In this document: piece by piece, positions 1 through 9,413 of the stretch
Position numbering within the stretch: the first letter of the stretch is position 1
How the letters are laid out: each line of letters begins with the position of its first letter
From: Tropicimonas marinistellae
GTDB taxonomy: Bacteria; Pseudomonadota; Alphaproteobacteria; Rhodobacterales; Rhodobacteraceae
Reading direction: 5' to 3'
Assembly: GCF_001509585.1 (NCBI RefSeq)
Contig: NZ_LNCI01000002.1
Location: 372,001-436,000, forward strand
DNA: 64,000 bases
Made by a program: the position numbers and the translations under genes
The notes under the pieces: generated by a model
What the model was told of the DNA's origin: nothing
Seen by the model: only the letters and a program-made list of their open reading frames with translations
Databases searched by the model: none

Positions 1-35
1 AGGTGTAATCGACAGCCAGAAATGGAGGATGGACC

Positions 36-2066
36 ATGCCGAAAGATTCGCCCCAGGTCGTCGATATTCAAGCCAAGGCCGGCCTGAACCCCGAGAACTT
101 CGCCCTTGCCAATTGTATTCGCGCATTGTCGATCGACGGGGTCGAAGCCGCCAATTCGGGCCACCCGGGTGCACCGATGGGCATGGCCGATGCCGCCACG
201 GTGCTGTTCCGCAACCACCTGAAATTCGATGCCTCCGCACCGGACTGGCCGGATCGCGACCGCGTTGTGCTGTCGAACGGCCATGCCTCGATGATGCTCT
301 ATTCCCTGCTGCATCTGACCGGCTACGAGGACATGTCCATCGAGCAGGTTCGGAACTTCCGCCAACTCGGCTCTAAAACCGCCGGCCACCCGGAATATGG
401 CCATGCCAAGGGGATCGAGACCACGACCGGCCCACTTGGCCAGGGGCTCGGCAATGCGGTCGGCATGGCGCTGGCCGAACGCGCGCTAGCCGGTGAATTT
501 GGCGCGGATCTGGTCGATCACCACACCTATGTCTTCCTCGGCGATGGCTGCCTTCAGGAAGGGATCGGGCAGGAAGCGATCTCGCTGGCCGGCCATCTCG
601 GCCTCGGCAAGCTGATCCTGCTTTATGATGACAATGGCATCACCATCGACGGGCCGACCTCGGTCTCCTTCTCCGAAGATATTCCCGGCCGTTTCACCGC
701 CTGCGGCTGGCATGTGCAGAGCTGCGATGGCCATGACGCCAATGCGCTCGATGCCGCCATCGCAGCGGCCAAGGCCGAGACCGGTCAGCCCTCGCTGATC
801 GCGATGAAGACGGTGATCGGCTTTGGCGCCCCGAACAAAGGCGGTACCGAAGGTTGTCACGGCTCACCTTTGGGCGCGGCCGAAGCCGCCGCTGCCAAGG
901 AAGCCCTGGGCTGGACCGCGGCAGCTTTCGAGATCCCCGAGGATCTGGCCAAGGCCTGGCGCGAGATCGGCAGCCGCGGCGCCTTTGTGCGCGCCGAGTG
1001 GGAAAGCCGCCTCGCCGCCGCGGACCCGGCCAAGCGCGCCGAGTTCGACCGGCGCATGGCGCGCGCGCTGCCGGCGGCTTTCGACACCGCCGTCACCGAA
1101 GCCCGCGCCGCGCTCTTTGAAGCGCCGCAGAAAGTGGCCACCCGCAAGGCCAGCCAGATGGCGCTGGAAGCCCTCGCCCCCGCGCTGCCGGAGCTGATCG
1201 GCGGCTCGGCGGACCTGACGGGCTCGAACCTCACCCGCGTCGAGGCGGTGGACAGCCAGTATAGCCGCGAAACCCCGGGCCGCTACGTTGGCTACGGCGT
1301 GCGGGAATTCGCCATGGGCGCCGCGATGAACGGCATGTTCGCTCATGGCGGGCTGATCCCTTATGGCGGCACTTTCATGGTGTTCTCGGATTATGTCCGC
1401 AACGCGATCCGCCTCTCGGCGTTGATGGAGCTTGGCACGATCTATGTCATGACCCATGATTCCATTGGGCTCGGCGAGGACGGCCCGACCCACCAGCCGG
1501 TCGAGCATATGGCCGCGCTGCGGGCGATGCCGAACCTGTTGGCCTTCCGCCCCGCCGATGCGATGGAAACGCTGGAATGCTGGGAGATCGCGCTGCGGTC
1601 GAAGAACCGGCCCTCGCTGCTGGCGCTTTCCCGCCAGGGCGTGCCGCAATTGCGGGTGGACGCCGGCGCGGAGAACCTCTCGGCGCGCGGTGCCTACGTC
1701 ATCAAGAGCTTCGGCGAGGGGCGCGACGTGACGCTGCTCGCCACCGGTACCGAGGTGAGCCTCGCGGTGGAGGCAGCCGAAAAATTGGCCGCAGACGGGC
1801 TCGGCGCTGCCGTGGTCTCGATGCCGAGCTGGGAGCTCTTCGAGGAGCAGGACGCAGCCTATCGCGCCGAAGTGCTGGGCGACGCCCCGCGCGTGGCCGT
1901 GGAAGCCGCCGGCAAGTTCGGCTGGACCCGCTATGTCGCCAGCGAGGCGGATGTGATCGGCATGGAGACGTTTGGCGCTTCGGGGCCCGGCCCGGAACTC
2001 TATGAGCATTTCGGCATCACCGCGGAGGCGATCATCGCCCGCGCCAAGGCCCTGACGGGAAACTGA
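36..2066 (+). CDS. tkt: Transketolase
   Basis: Thiamine-diphosphate enzyme that moves two-carbon ketol units between sugar phosphates in the pentose phosphate pathway, using erythrose 4-phosphate among other acceptors. The 676 residues match the family length. The N-terminal half has the ThDP-binding GDGCLQEG motif, and the middle domain has [20 protein letters not shown] ribosome site at 24-28 precedes the ATG. It is followed 22 bases later by transaldolase, so the two are probably one operon. Lying beside the erythritol genes, it would plausibly consume the C4 phosphate they make; this role is inferred. Any upstream gene lies outside the window. Confidence 0.97.
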   Translation: MPKDSPQVVDIQAKAGLNPENFALANCIRALSIDGVEAANSGHPGAPMGMADAATVLFRNHLKFDASAPDWPDRDRVVLSNGHASMMLYSLLHLTGYEDMSIEQVRNFRQLGSKTAGHPEYGHAKGIETTTGPLGQGLGNAVGMALAERALAGEFGADLVDHHTYVFLGDGCLQEGIGQEAISLAGHLGLGKLILLYDDNGITIDGPTSVSFSEDIPGRFTACGWHVQSCDGHDANALDAAIAAAKAETGQPSLIAMKTVIGFGAPNKGGTEGCHGSPLGAAEAAAAKEALGWTAAAFEIPEDLAKAWREIGSRGAFVRAEWESRLAAADPAKRAEFDRRMARALPAAFDTAVTEARAALFEAPQKVATRKASQMALEALAPALPELIGGSADLTGSNLTRVEAVDSQYSRETPGRYVGYGVREFAMGAAMNGMFAHGGLIPYGGTFMVFSDYVRNAIRLSALMELGTIYVMTHDSIGLGEDGPTHQPVEHMAALRAMPNLLAFRPADAMETLECWEIALRSKNRPSLLALSRQGVPQLRVDAGAENLSARGAYVIKSFGEGRDVTLLATGTEVSLAVEAAEKLAADGLGAAVVSMPSWELFEEQDAAYRAEVLGDAPRVAVEAAGKFGWTRYVASEADVIGMETFGASGPGPELYEHFGITAEAIIARAKALTGN

Positions 2067-2088
2067 CGAAGGAACAGGAGGAGCTAAG

Positions 2089-3036
2089 ATGAAAAGCGCA
2101 CTGGACCAGTTGCGAGACATGACCACCGTGGTCGCCGATACCGGCGATGTGGCGGCGGTGAAGACCTATGCCCCGGTGGATTGCACGACCAACCCCTCGA
2201 TCGTGCTCGCTGCGCTCAAGGACCCGGCCTCCGAAGCGCTCACCGCGCGGGAGATCGAGGCGGGCAAGACAGCCGGCAAGAGCACCGAAGAGCTTGCCGC
2301 AACCCTGACCGTCGCGGTCGGGGCGGAACTCACCAAGCTCGTGCCCGGCCGGGTCTCGACCGAGGTTGATGCCCGCCTGAGCTTCGACACGGAGGCCTCC
2401 GTGGCGCGCGCCCGCGCGATCATTGCCGATTACGATGCGCGCGGCATCGGCCGCGAACGCATCCTGATCAAGCTCGCCTCGACGTGGGAAGGAATTCGTG
2501 CGGCCGAGATCCTCCAAAAGGAAGGAATCGACTGCAACCTGACGTTGCTCTTCTCCATGGCGCAGGCGGTGGCCTGTGCCGATGCAGGCGCTTTCCTGAT
2601 TTCGCCCTTCGTCGGCCGCATCACCGATTGGTACAAGAAGGCGCAAGGCGTGGACGGTTTCGCGCCCGAGGAAGATCCCGGCGTTCTCTCGGTTCGCCGC
2701 ATCTACGACTACTACAAGTCCAACGGGATCGACACTGTGGTCATGGGGGCCTCTTTCCGCAATGTCGAGCAAATCAAGGCGCTTGCGGGCTGCGATAACC
2801 TCACCATTGCGCCAAAGCTCCTCGACATCCTTGCCAAGGACGAGACCGCCCTGCCGCGGGTCCTGTCGCCGGAGACGGCGAGCGGCGCAGCCCCGATCCC
2901 GATGGAGGAGGCGACGTTCCGCTGGGAGATGAATGCCGATGCCATGGCCACCGAGAAACTGGCCGAAGGCATCCGGAATTTCGACGCCGACCACCGCAAG
3001 CTCATCGCGATGGTCGCGGAGAAGATGTCAGCCTGA
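2089..3036 (+). CDS. tal: Transaldolase (TalB type)
   Basis: Transfers a dihydroxyacetone unit between sedoheptulose 7-phosphate and glyceraldehyde 3-phosphate, giving erythrose 4-phosphate and fructose 6-phosphate. It is a 315-residue class I (Schiff-base) protein, the usual size for the TalB subfamily. The substrate-site DCTTNPS motif lies near residue 32. The catalytic lysine is probably K128 in ILIKLAS. The ribosome site is AGGAGG just before the ATG. It follows tkt closely and converges on eryD. No clear intrinsic terminator was seen in the 75-base gap after it. Confidence 0.96.
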   Translation: MKSALDQLRDMTTVVADTGDVAAVKTYAPVDCTTNPSIVLAALKDPASEALTAREIEAGKTAGKSTEELAATLTVAVGAELTKLVPGRVSTEVDARLSFDTEASVARARAIIADYDARGIGRERILIKLASTWEGIRAAEILQKEGIDCNLTLLFSMAQAVACADAGAFLISPFVGRITDWYKKAQGVDGFAPEEDPGVLSVRRIYDYYKSNGIDTVVMGASFRNVEQIKALAGCDNLTIAPKLLDILAKDETALPRVLSPETASGAAPIPMEEATFRWEMNADAMATEKLAEGIRNFDADHRKLIAMVAEKMSA

Positions 3037-3111
3037 CGGGTCTGGATACGTGCGTTCGGCGACAGGGTCGCCGGGCGCGCGCCGCGTCCGTCACAGCAGC
3101 GCTTCCGAGGG

Positions 3112-4068
3112 CTAATCCCCAAGAAGCGCCCGGGCCGTGCCTTCATCGGTGATCAACCCGCTGAGCCAGCCGCTTTTCAGGACCGCGCGGATGGCGCCGA
3201 GCTTCTCGTGCCCGCCGGCGAGAGCGACGATATTGTCCTCTCCATCCTCGCGGAAAGGTACCGAGAGCGTTCTCGCGGTCAGAGTGGTTTCGAGCCTCTT
3301 GCCATTGGCATCGAAGAAATGCCCCAGCAATTCTCCGACCCCGCCGACCTCCGCGATCTCCTCGATTTCGCTTTGTTCGATCATGCCGGATGCGACGAGT
3401 TGGGTATCGGTATCCACGGTGCCGATGCCGACCAGCTTCAGCGGCGCTGCCTCGGCCATCCCGAACACGTCAGAAACCCCTTTTTGGGACAACAGCACTT
3501 CCCTGTCTTCAACCGTATTCGCAAAGAAGGGTACCGGCATCACATAAGCATGGGCGCCGGTCTTTTCGGCCAGAAGATGCATCACGTCATGCGGGTTGGC
3601 CGAGAAGTTCCGCGTCAGCCCGCCCAACAGCGAAACGAAGCGCATTTTCCCAACGTCAATTCGTGGCAGGTTGCGAACTGCGGCGGCGAGTGTGCGACCA
3701 TGGCCGATGCCGATGGTCGAGATCTCGCCGGATTCGAGACGTCGGCGGATGAAGGCCGCGCCGGACATCCCGAGCGCACGCAGCGGAAGACCCTCCTCGC
3801 CGAGATCGGGCGCTACGCGACATGTGGCCAGTCCGAAACGCTCGCACAGTTCCGCCTCAAGTTCGAGGCATTCGACGATTTCCCCGTCGATTGAGACTTT
3901 CACCGCACCCTCGGCCACTGCACGAGCGATCAGCCGATGCGCCTTGACCGATGGCACGCCCAACTTCTTGGCGACTGCGGATTGTGTCAGCCCGCCAACA
4001 TAGTGGAGCCACGCGGCACGTATCGCCAGATTGCGCTCGCCATCGGATCTCGTTCTGTCTCGGGCCAT
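3112..4068 (-). CDS. eryD: SorC-family erythritol regulator EryD
   Basis: Transcriptional regulator of 318 residues. The N-terminal helix-turn-helix (about residues 27-55, LTQSAVAKKLGVPS) is followed by a SorC sugar-binding domain (about 65-318) that binds phosphorylated sugars in this family. It is the fourth gene of the minus-strand series eryA-B-C-D, the known Brucella/Rhizobium order, in which EryD represses the operon and responds to an erythritol pathway intermediate. Its sugar-binding domain is closely related to the C-terminal part of the ABC ATPase at 9410-11737: both have GHGRTL, ANPH, MPVPF, GGVGE and LGHFFDA. The gap to eryC is about 150 bases. Confidence 0.92.
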   Translation of the reverse strand: MARDRTRSDGERNLAIRAAWLHYVGGLTQSAVAKKLGVPSVKAHRLIARAVAEGAVKVSIDGEIVECLELEAELCERFGLATCRVAPDLGEEGLPLRALGMSGAAFIRRRLESGEISTIGIGHGRTLAAAVRNLPRIDVGKMRFVSLLGGLTRNFSANPHDVMHLLAEKTGAHAYVMPVPFFANTVEDREVLLSQKGVSDVFGMAEAAPLKLVGIGTVDTDTQLVASGMIEQSEIEEIAEVGGVGELLGHFFDANGKRLETTLTARTLSVPFREDGEDNIVALAGGHEKLGAIRAVLKSGWLSGLITDEGTARALLGD

Positions 4069-4218
4069 CTATCGTCGTTACCTCACATTGGCGGTATCGT
4101 GTCCCGGCCGACACGGCGCTGCCTCGGGCTTTCCATCACATCCCTTGCCCTGCTTCAACCAGTGGACTCATGCTCCCGCGCGTCGCAAACCGCATAGGGC
4201 CTCGGAATTGACGGCGGT

Positions 4219-5151
4219 TCAGAGATTCAGATCCTGAGTGCCGGTGTCGATATGCGGTGCCCAGAAGGCGACGCTCTCCGCGATCTGCGGGATAACTTCG
4301 CGGTCATTCGGCTCGCGTTCCTTGAAGCTCAGCTCCAAGCAAATCTCATTGTCCACCGCGCCGCCTTCGGCAAAGGCGGCCAGCAGGGGTTCCGGCTGGA
4401 TCCGGCCCTTGGCATTGAACTCGGCGGTGAAGGGACGGTGGCCGCCCTTGTCCATCAGGCTTTGCTTGATGTGGATGATCGGCGAAACCTTCGGGACCGC
4501 GCGGGCCCAGGCGTATGGGTCGAAATCATCGGGATTTTGCGAGGTCACGTCGCCATGGTCGATGTCGGCCATCATCCACATCGGTATCGCCATGTCTTCG
4601 GCCGAAAGGCGGTCCTGGAGTTCCATGCAACTTGCAATCGTGTCGCCAAATTCGCGGCCGACGCTCATCGGCTCCCAGAAGACGAACTCGAGCCCGGCCG
4701 CCTTTCCATGCTCAGCAACCTCGGCCCAACTGTCGATGGAAATCCGGATCAGTTCTTCGCGCCGCGCCGGATCGTCGAAGTCCCGATAGGTGAAGATGGC
4801 GAACTGGGTGCCGACCGACGTGCCGCCGAGATCGGCTGTGATGTCGGCGAAGGTCTTGAACCAGTCGATGTAGTAGCCGCGCACGTCGCGGTCCGGGTGC
4901 CCGAAATGGTTGAGCCGCCCATAGGGGCCGGTCATGCCGGAGGTGACGCGCGCGCCGGTGCGCGCGAGCGCGGCTGACATGTCGCGCGTCAACCGGCGGA
5001 TCACCGGCGCGGGCCAGGACGGGTTGATGAACTCATGCGTAAGTTGGATATCGCGCAGGCGGATCTCGCGGGCGACGGTCTCGATGAGATCGTCAGGCTC
5101 GGCGAAACGATTGACCAGCGGGTTGGTGTTGAGTGAGAGCGTCAAGCCCAT
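4219..5151 (-). CDS. eryC: Sugar phosphate isomerase/epimerase EryC
   Basis: Xylose-isomerase-like TIM-barrel protein of 310 residues. In Brucella, EryC isomerises/epimerises the L-erythrulose 1-phosphate made by EryB toward D-erythrulose 4-phosphate. Likely metal-site segments are visible: FVFWEPMSVG, ADIDHGD and IIHIKQS. I chose the ATG at 5151 (MGLTLSLN) because it almost abuts the eryB stop; the frame stays open upstream to 5193, but that part reads as a basic shadow of eryB. It is almost certainly translated from the eryABC message. Confidence 0.9.
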   Translation of the reverse strand: MGLTLSLNTNPLVNRFAEPDDLIETVAREIRLRDIQLTHEFINPSWPAPVIRRLTRDMSAALARTGARVTSGMTGPYGRLNHFGHPDRDVRGYYIDWFKTFADITADLGGTSVGTQFAIFTYRDFDDPARREELIRISIDSWAEVAEHGKAAGLEFVFWEPMSVGREFGDTIASCMELQDRLSAEDMAIPMWMMADIDHGDVTSQNPDDFDPYAWARAVPKVSPIIHIKQSLMDKGGHRPFTAEFNAKGRIQPEPLLAAFAEGGAVDNEICLELSFKEREPNDREVIPQIAESVAFWAPHIDTGTQDLNL

Positions 5152-5152
5152 C

Positions 5153-6664
5153 TCACGCCGCCTCCGCTTCCCGCGCCTCGAACCATTCGGCAAACGCGGC
5201 CTGCTCGGCCTCGCTCAGATGCAGGATGTGTTTGGTGCGGCGCCAGAGGATGTCCTCGACTGTCTTCGCCCATTCCTCGCGGATGAGATAGCGTGCCTCG
5301 GCCTCGTAAAGATCGCCTCCGAAGTGACGTCCGAGTTGGGCAATGGAGGTCGCATCACCGACAATCCGCGCAATCCGCGTGCCGTAAACCCGGGCATAGT
5401 GACGCCGGAGCGACATGGGCATCCATGGATAGTCCTGCTTGAGCTTGTTGCGGAAGGCCTCGAAATCGGCGTTTTCCATGTCGCCGCCGGGCATCGGCGC
5501 GCCCTCGGTCCAGTCCGGACCCATCTGCGGGAAGAACTTGGCGATCCGTTTCAACCCGCGCTCGGCCAGCTCGCGATAGGTGGTGATCTTGCCACCGAAG
5601 ATGTTCAGCAGCGGCGCGCCGCCGGTTTCGTCGATGTCGAACACATAATCGCGGGTCACTGCCGAGGGGTTGCCCTTGCCGTCGTCGAAGAGCGGCCGGA
5701 CCCCGGAGAAGCTGACCAGCACATCGTCGCGGGTGAGCTTTTCCTTGAAGTAGCGGTTGCAGGCCGCGATCAGATATTCGATCTCGTCCTCTTCGCATTT
5801 CACATCGTCGGCGTTGCCCTCATAGGAGATATCGGTGGTGCCGATCAGCGCCTTGTCGCCTTCGTAGGGGTTGATGAAGATCACCCGCTTGTCGGTGTTT
5901 TGAACGAGATAGGCATTGTGCGTGTCCCAGAACTTGGGAACGATGATATGCGAGCCCTTCACCAGCCGGACATTGCGTTTCGAGTTCGCTCCGGCGACGC
6001 GGTTGATCACATCCGTGACCCAGGGGCCGGCGGCGTTGATCACCATCTTCGCCTCGAACTCGCGTTCCTCCCCGGTCATCGTATCGCGTGTGGTCAACCG
6101 CCAGGCACCACCCTCGCGGCGGGCGGAGACGCAGGGCGCGCGGGTCAGCACGGTCGCGCCGTGTTCCTTGGCGTCGAGCGCGTTTATCAGAACCAGACGT
6201 GCATCGTCGACCCAGCAATCGGAGTACTCCAGGCCCCGGCGATACTTGTCGATGATTGCAGCGCCTTCGGGGTCGCGCCGCATGTTGAGCCGCCGCGTAC
6301 CGGGGAGCCGCTTTCGCCCCCCGAGGTGGTCATAGAGGAAGAGCCCGAGCCGGATGAACCAGAAGGGTCGATCCTCTGGCGAGTGGGGAAGGGCGAAGCG
6401 CAAAGGCCAGATGATATGCGGCGCGGCATTCATCAGCACCTCGCGTTCGATAAGTGCCTCGCGCACCAGACGGAATTCGTAATACTCAAGGTAGCGCAGC
6501 CCGCCATGAACGAGTTTGCCCGAACGCGAGGACGTTCCCTCGCCCAGATCGTCCTTTTCACAAAGCACGACGCTCAATCCCCGACCGGCGGCATCCCGTG
6601 CGATCCCGGCTCCGTTGATACCGCCGCCGATCACAAAGAGGTCGACCTTTGGAATATCCGTCAT
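5153..6664 (-). CDS. eryB: FAD-dependent erythritol-phosphate dehydrogenase EryB
   Basis: Member of the glycerol-3-phosphate dehydrogenase (GlpD) family, 503 residues. The N-terminal FAD-binding GGGINGAGIA motif (about residues 13-22) and the downstream SGKLVHGGLRYLE segment are typical. Alone it could be called GlpD. Its place between an erythritol kinase and EryC makes D-erythritol 1-phosphate dehydrogenase the better call, passing electrons through FAD to the quinone pool at the membrane. eryC starts at its stop codon. Confidence 0.92.
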   Translation of the reverse strand: MTDIPKVDLFVIGGGINGAGIARDAAGRGLSVVLCEKDDLGEGTSSRSGKLVHGGLRYLEYYEFRLVREALIEREVLMNAAPHIIWPLRFALPHSPEDRPFWFIRLGLFLYDHLGGRKRLPGTRRLNMRRDPEGAAIIDKYRRGLEYSDCWVDDARLVLINALDAKEHGATVLTRAPCVSARREGGAWRLTTRDTMTGEEREFEAKMVINAAGPWVTDVINRVAGANSKRNVRLVKGSHIIVPKFWDTHNAYLVQNTDKRVIFINPYEGDKALIGTTDISYEGNADDVKCEEDEIEYLIAACNRYFKEKLTRDDVLVSFSGVRPLFDDGKGNPSAVTRDYVFDIDETGGAPLLNIFGGKITTYRELAERGLKRIAKFFPQMGPDWTEGAPMPGGDMENADFEAFRNKLKQDYPWMPMSLRRHYARVYGTRIARIVGDATSIAQLGRHFGGDLYEAEARYLIREEWAKTVEDILWRRTKHILHLSEAEQAAFAEWFEAREAEAA

Positions 6665-6718
6665 CTGCTTTCTCCCGTCACCGCGCGTGGGCGCGGCCTG
6701 TCGTTTCGTCCGCTTCCG

Positions 6719-8284
6719 TCAACCGTTGCAAGCGCGCATGGCGGCGAGCCCGTCCCAGACCGGCTCTAGGCCGATCCGCGCGTCGCGATAGGCGGCGAAG
6801 AGGTTGTCGTAGATTCCGACCAAGGCGCGGTCGGGGCTTTCGGGGGCGCCCAGCAGGGGCGTTGTCCATTCTGCGATGCAGTCGTACATCGTGGCGTAAG
6901 CGCCGATGGCCACCGCGGCCATCATCGCACAGCCTGCGGCACCAGCCTCTTCGCGCGAGGAAACCCGGACGGGCGTGTCGAGCGATGCGGCGAGAACGCG
7001 CCGGAGTGCGGCGGAACGGGCAGCGCCGCCGGTGATGCGCAGCTCGCTCGGCATGTCGCCCATTGCCGCGTAACAATCCCGCGCCGCCATTCCGAGCCCT
7101 TCGATCACCGCGCGCAGCAGGTCCGGGAACCGATGGTTGGCGTTGAAACCGGCGAATCCGGCCCGGGCGTTGGCATTGACGAAGGGGCCGCGTTCGCCGG
7201 CCTCCGAGATATAGGGGTGGTAGATCACCCGCCCGGGGCGCGCGCGTTCCATCCAGCCGTCTATTCGTTTCACCAGATCGGCGTGGTCCGGCTCTGGGCC
7301 GAATTCGGCGGCAAGGCTTCCGGCAAGCGACAGTGCCCAATCGACATTGAGCGTCGCGGCCATGTTTGTCTGGACCTGGGTTACGAGATTCGGGACCGGC
7401 AGGCAGATAACATAGCCGGTGCCTTCGGCGTTGAGATGCACGCCCTCGGTTGCCACGGCGCGCATGTGTACGCCGGTCGAACCGATGGTCGAACAGGCGG
7501 CGCCGGGCGTGCCGGTATGCACACCCGCACCAAGCGCTGTCATCACCATATCCACATAACCCAATGACACCGGCGTGCCTTCGAGCAGCCCCGTTTGGGC
7601 GGCGGCCTCTGCCGAGAGGGGGCGTGTTTCCCGACTGCCGTCAAGCACTTCGGGCAACAAGTGCCTGCGATGAGCGAGGCCAAGTGAATCGATCACCGTT
7701 TCCGAGTAGTCCCGGGTACGGAAATCTCCGAAGGTGAAGCTCAACTCCGAAGGATCGGTTGCCCGTACACCGGTGAGATTGAGAAACAACCAGTCCTTGC
7801 AGTGCAGCGCCACTTCGGCGGCATCGAGCAGTTCCGGGCAGTGGCGGTCCATATGCGCCATCTGGCTGCCTTGCTGACAGGTGTTGAGCCCAGTGCCGGT
7901 TGCTTCGAACCTGGCACGGTCGGTCGGTTTCGCGGCAAGCGCGCTGACGGTCGGCGCGGCGCGGGCATCGAGCCAGATCCATGCATCGGCAACGGCCTCG
8001 TTGCCTTGCCCGGCAAGCCACGTTCCGTCGCCCTGTGCCGTCACGGCGATTGCGGCCACGCGCGGCGCGAGGTTGTCGATTTTTTCCTGCAAACCACGCA
8101 GGGCAACGACGCAATCGCTCCACGTTCGCGGCATGGATTGTGTGACCGCGCCGTTCTCGGCAGAGTCATAGGCGTTTCGCACCGCGGATATCTCGATCTG
8201 GCGCCCTGAAAGGTCAAATGCGACGGCCTTCAGGACCGACGTGCCAGCATCAATTCCGATGATGATGTCGCTTTCGGCCATCAT
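6719..8284 (-). CDS. eryA: Erythritol kinase EryA (FGGY family)
   Basis: FGGY-family carbohydrate kinase of about 521 residues that phosphorylates erythritol with ATP to start its catabolism. The N-terminal phosphate-binding motif GIDAGTSVLKAVAFD and the segment RARFEATGTGLNTCQQG are those I associate with Brucella EryA. The open frame extends to 8506, but that stretch looks non-coding. A GGGAGGAG ribosome site (about 8291-8298) sits correctly before the double ATG at 8284/8281, which fixes the start. It is the first gene of eryABCD and diverges from the ABC transporter operon across a shared regulatory region. Confidence 0.93.
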   Translation of the reverse strand: MMAESDIIIGIDAGTSVLKAVAFDLSGRQIEISAVRNAYDSAENGAVTQSMPRTWSDCVVALRGLQEKIDNLAPRVAAIAVTAQGDGTWLAGQGNEAVADAWIWLDARAAPTVSALAAKPTDRARFEATGTGLNTCQQGSQMAHMDRHCPELLDAAEVALHCKDWLFLNLTGVRATDPSELSFTFGDFRTRDYSETVIDSLGLAHRRHLLPEVLDGSRETRPLSAEAAAQTGLLEGTPVSLGYVDMVMTALGAGVHTGTPGAACSTIGSTGVHMRAVATEGVHLNAEGTGYVICLPVPNLVTQVQTNMAATLNVDWALSLAGSLAAEFGPEPDHADLVKRIDGWMERARPGRVIYHPYISEAGERGPFVNANARAGFAGFNANHRFPDLLRAVIEGLGMAARDCYAAMGDMPSELRITGGAARSAALRRVLAASLDTPVRVSSREEAGAAGCAMMAAVAIGAYATMYDCIAEWTTPLLGAPESPDRALVGIYDNLFAAYRDARIGLEPVWDGLAAMRACNG

Positions 8285-8756
8285 CCAAACTCCTCCCAGA
8301 CCGGCGCCTCCAAACGCGAATCCGTAGCCGTGAACCGGTCGATTCTCCGCCCTTTCGAGGGCTCTTCGCCGTGCTTGCGATGCTGGAATGCATCGGCGCG
8401 GACGAAGCGGGCGTGGCCCGAAGCAGCGGTTTTCTTCTACCGAACTTCTTAGCACGCTTTTTTTGAAATGGGTGATTTTTTTTGCAGACAGAGTAAAAAT
8501 TTTCACCTATGGTTGGATCACCCTGAGGCAGTTCTGACCGTCCCCAGGGAGCCTCGAAGGGTGGTTGCGGTGGAGCGCACAGCCTGACGGAAGAGGCAAC
8601 GGGAGGAGATCGGCCAAGCAACGCGACGCATCGAGTGGCCTTCTTCTAAAACATGATTAGCAGCGCCTTTTCAGGCGGTTGCAGGAATGAAGCCAATGCC
8701 CCCGGCGCTCGCATTCGGGCTCGGGAGGTTATGGCCGCAGATGAGGGCGGTTCGAC
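8285..8756. promoter_or_regulatory. Divergent ery catabolic/transport intergenic region
   Basis: This 470-base gap separates eryA (minus strand) from the transporter operon (plus strand) and must hold both promoters. The AT-rich core is at about 8455-8515, unlike the surrounding GC-rich DNA, and contains the inverted repeat listed separately. A strong ribosome-site-like GGGAGGAG lies at about 8601-8608 with no ATG at proper distance, so it may be fortuitous or the relic of a lost first gene. No supported coding sequence was seen. Confidence 0.7.
8471..8507. promoter_or_regulatory. Candidate EryD operator (inverted repeat)
   Basis: The arms GGTGA (8471-8475) and TCACC (8503-8507) frame T-rich and A-rich inner segments, giving a 37-base interrupted palindrome in the divergent ery region. 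A further TCACC lies at about 8518-8522. The position between the two operons suits a SorC-type regulator. A possible -10 element TATGGT overlaps its right edge for the transporter direction. The binding protein is inferred, not shown. Confidence 0.45.
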
Positions 8757-9413
8757 ATGGTGGCAACCGAATCCAATGGACGTAAGGCTGCAAGGACCGG
8801 CCGGAAGAAATGGATCTTCGGGGCGATAGTCATTGTCGTCCTTGCCGCGATCGCGCTGGACACGAAAGTGGTGACGATCGGCGGTGAGGAAGACCTGCGG
8901 CAGCAGGCCTTCAATCCCGACCGCTATGGGGCGGAGCAATTCCCGCGCATCCGCGACAATGCGGTCGAGCGCGCGCCGGACGCCGTCCAACTCGCCACTG
9001 AACTCGCCGAGGACAAAAAGGCGGCGATGGAAAAATACGGAACGCCCACGAGCATCGGCGCGGTGATGCCGGTGACGCTGACCGGTGTCGTCGGCGAGGG
9101 CAAATCCGGCATTTTCTACGTCGCGCCCGAAGGTCTGCCCGAAGGCACCAAGATCCGGGTTCAGACTGGCCCAGCAATCAACGGCACCGACCTTCGTGAT
9201 TTTCCCGGCGATATCGCCTTTGGACAATTCAAGAACCAGATCGAGTATCAAAACGCTGGCGCCGGCATCAACAGGGCGATGGCTGCCGAACTGCTGGCGG
9301 ATCTCGACCGAGACAGCCTGTCCGGCAAGACGGTCACGCTTACAGGCGTGTTCAACCTGATCAATCCGAAGAATTGGCTCATCACCCCCGTTGCATTCGA
9401 GGTGAATCAATGA
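8757..9413 (+). CDS. DUF2291 family membrane-anchored periplasmic protein
   Basis: Protein of 218 residues with a basic N-terminus, one membrane segment (about residues 20-35, IFGAIVIVVLAAIAL) and a periplasmic remainder. It fits DUF2291, a family of uncharacterised periplasmic proteins encoded with RbsABC-type sugar transporters. Many relatives are lipoproteins; this one shows no lipobox and seems held by an uncleaved anchor. It is first in the transporter operon, and its stop overlaps the ATPase start (ATGA at 9410-9413), suggesting translational coupling. A role in assembling or docking the transporter is plausible but unproven. Confidence 0.75.
   Translation: MVATESNGRKAARTGRKKWIFGAIVIVVLAAIALDTKVVTIGGEEDLRQQAFNPDRYGAEQFPRIRDNAVERAPDAVQLATELAEDKKAAMEKYGTPTSIGAVMPVTLTGVVGEGKSGIFYVAPEGLPEGTKIRVQTGPAINGTDLRDFPGDIAFGQFKNQIEYQNAGAGINRAMAAELLADLDRDSLSGKTVTLTGVFNLINPKNWLITPVAFEVNQ

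Noticed and set aside
864-2126. 420-codon minus-strand frame opposite transketolase
   Set aside because: Antisense shadow of a well-conserved GC-rich gene; rich in arginine and histidine, no family features.
5153-6664. Calling eryB simply glpD
   Set aside because: The family is shared, but the kinase, EryC and EryD neighbours make erythritol-phosphate dehydrogenase the better call.
4934-6769. 611-codon plus-strand frame opposite eryC/eryB
   Set aside because: Shadow frame; the minus strand encodes clear EryB and EryC families there.
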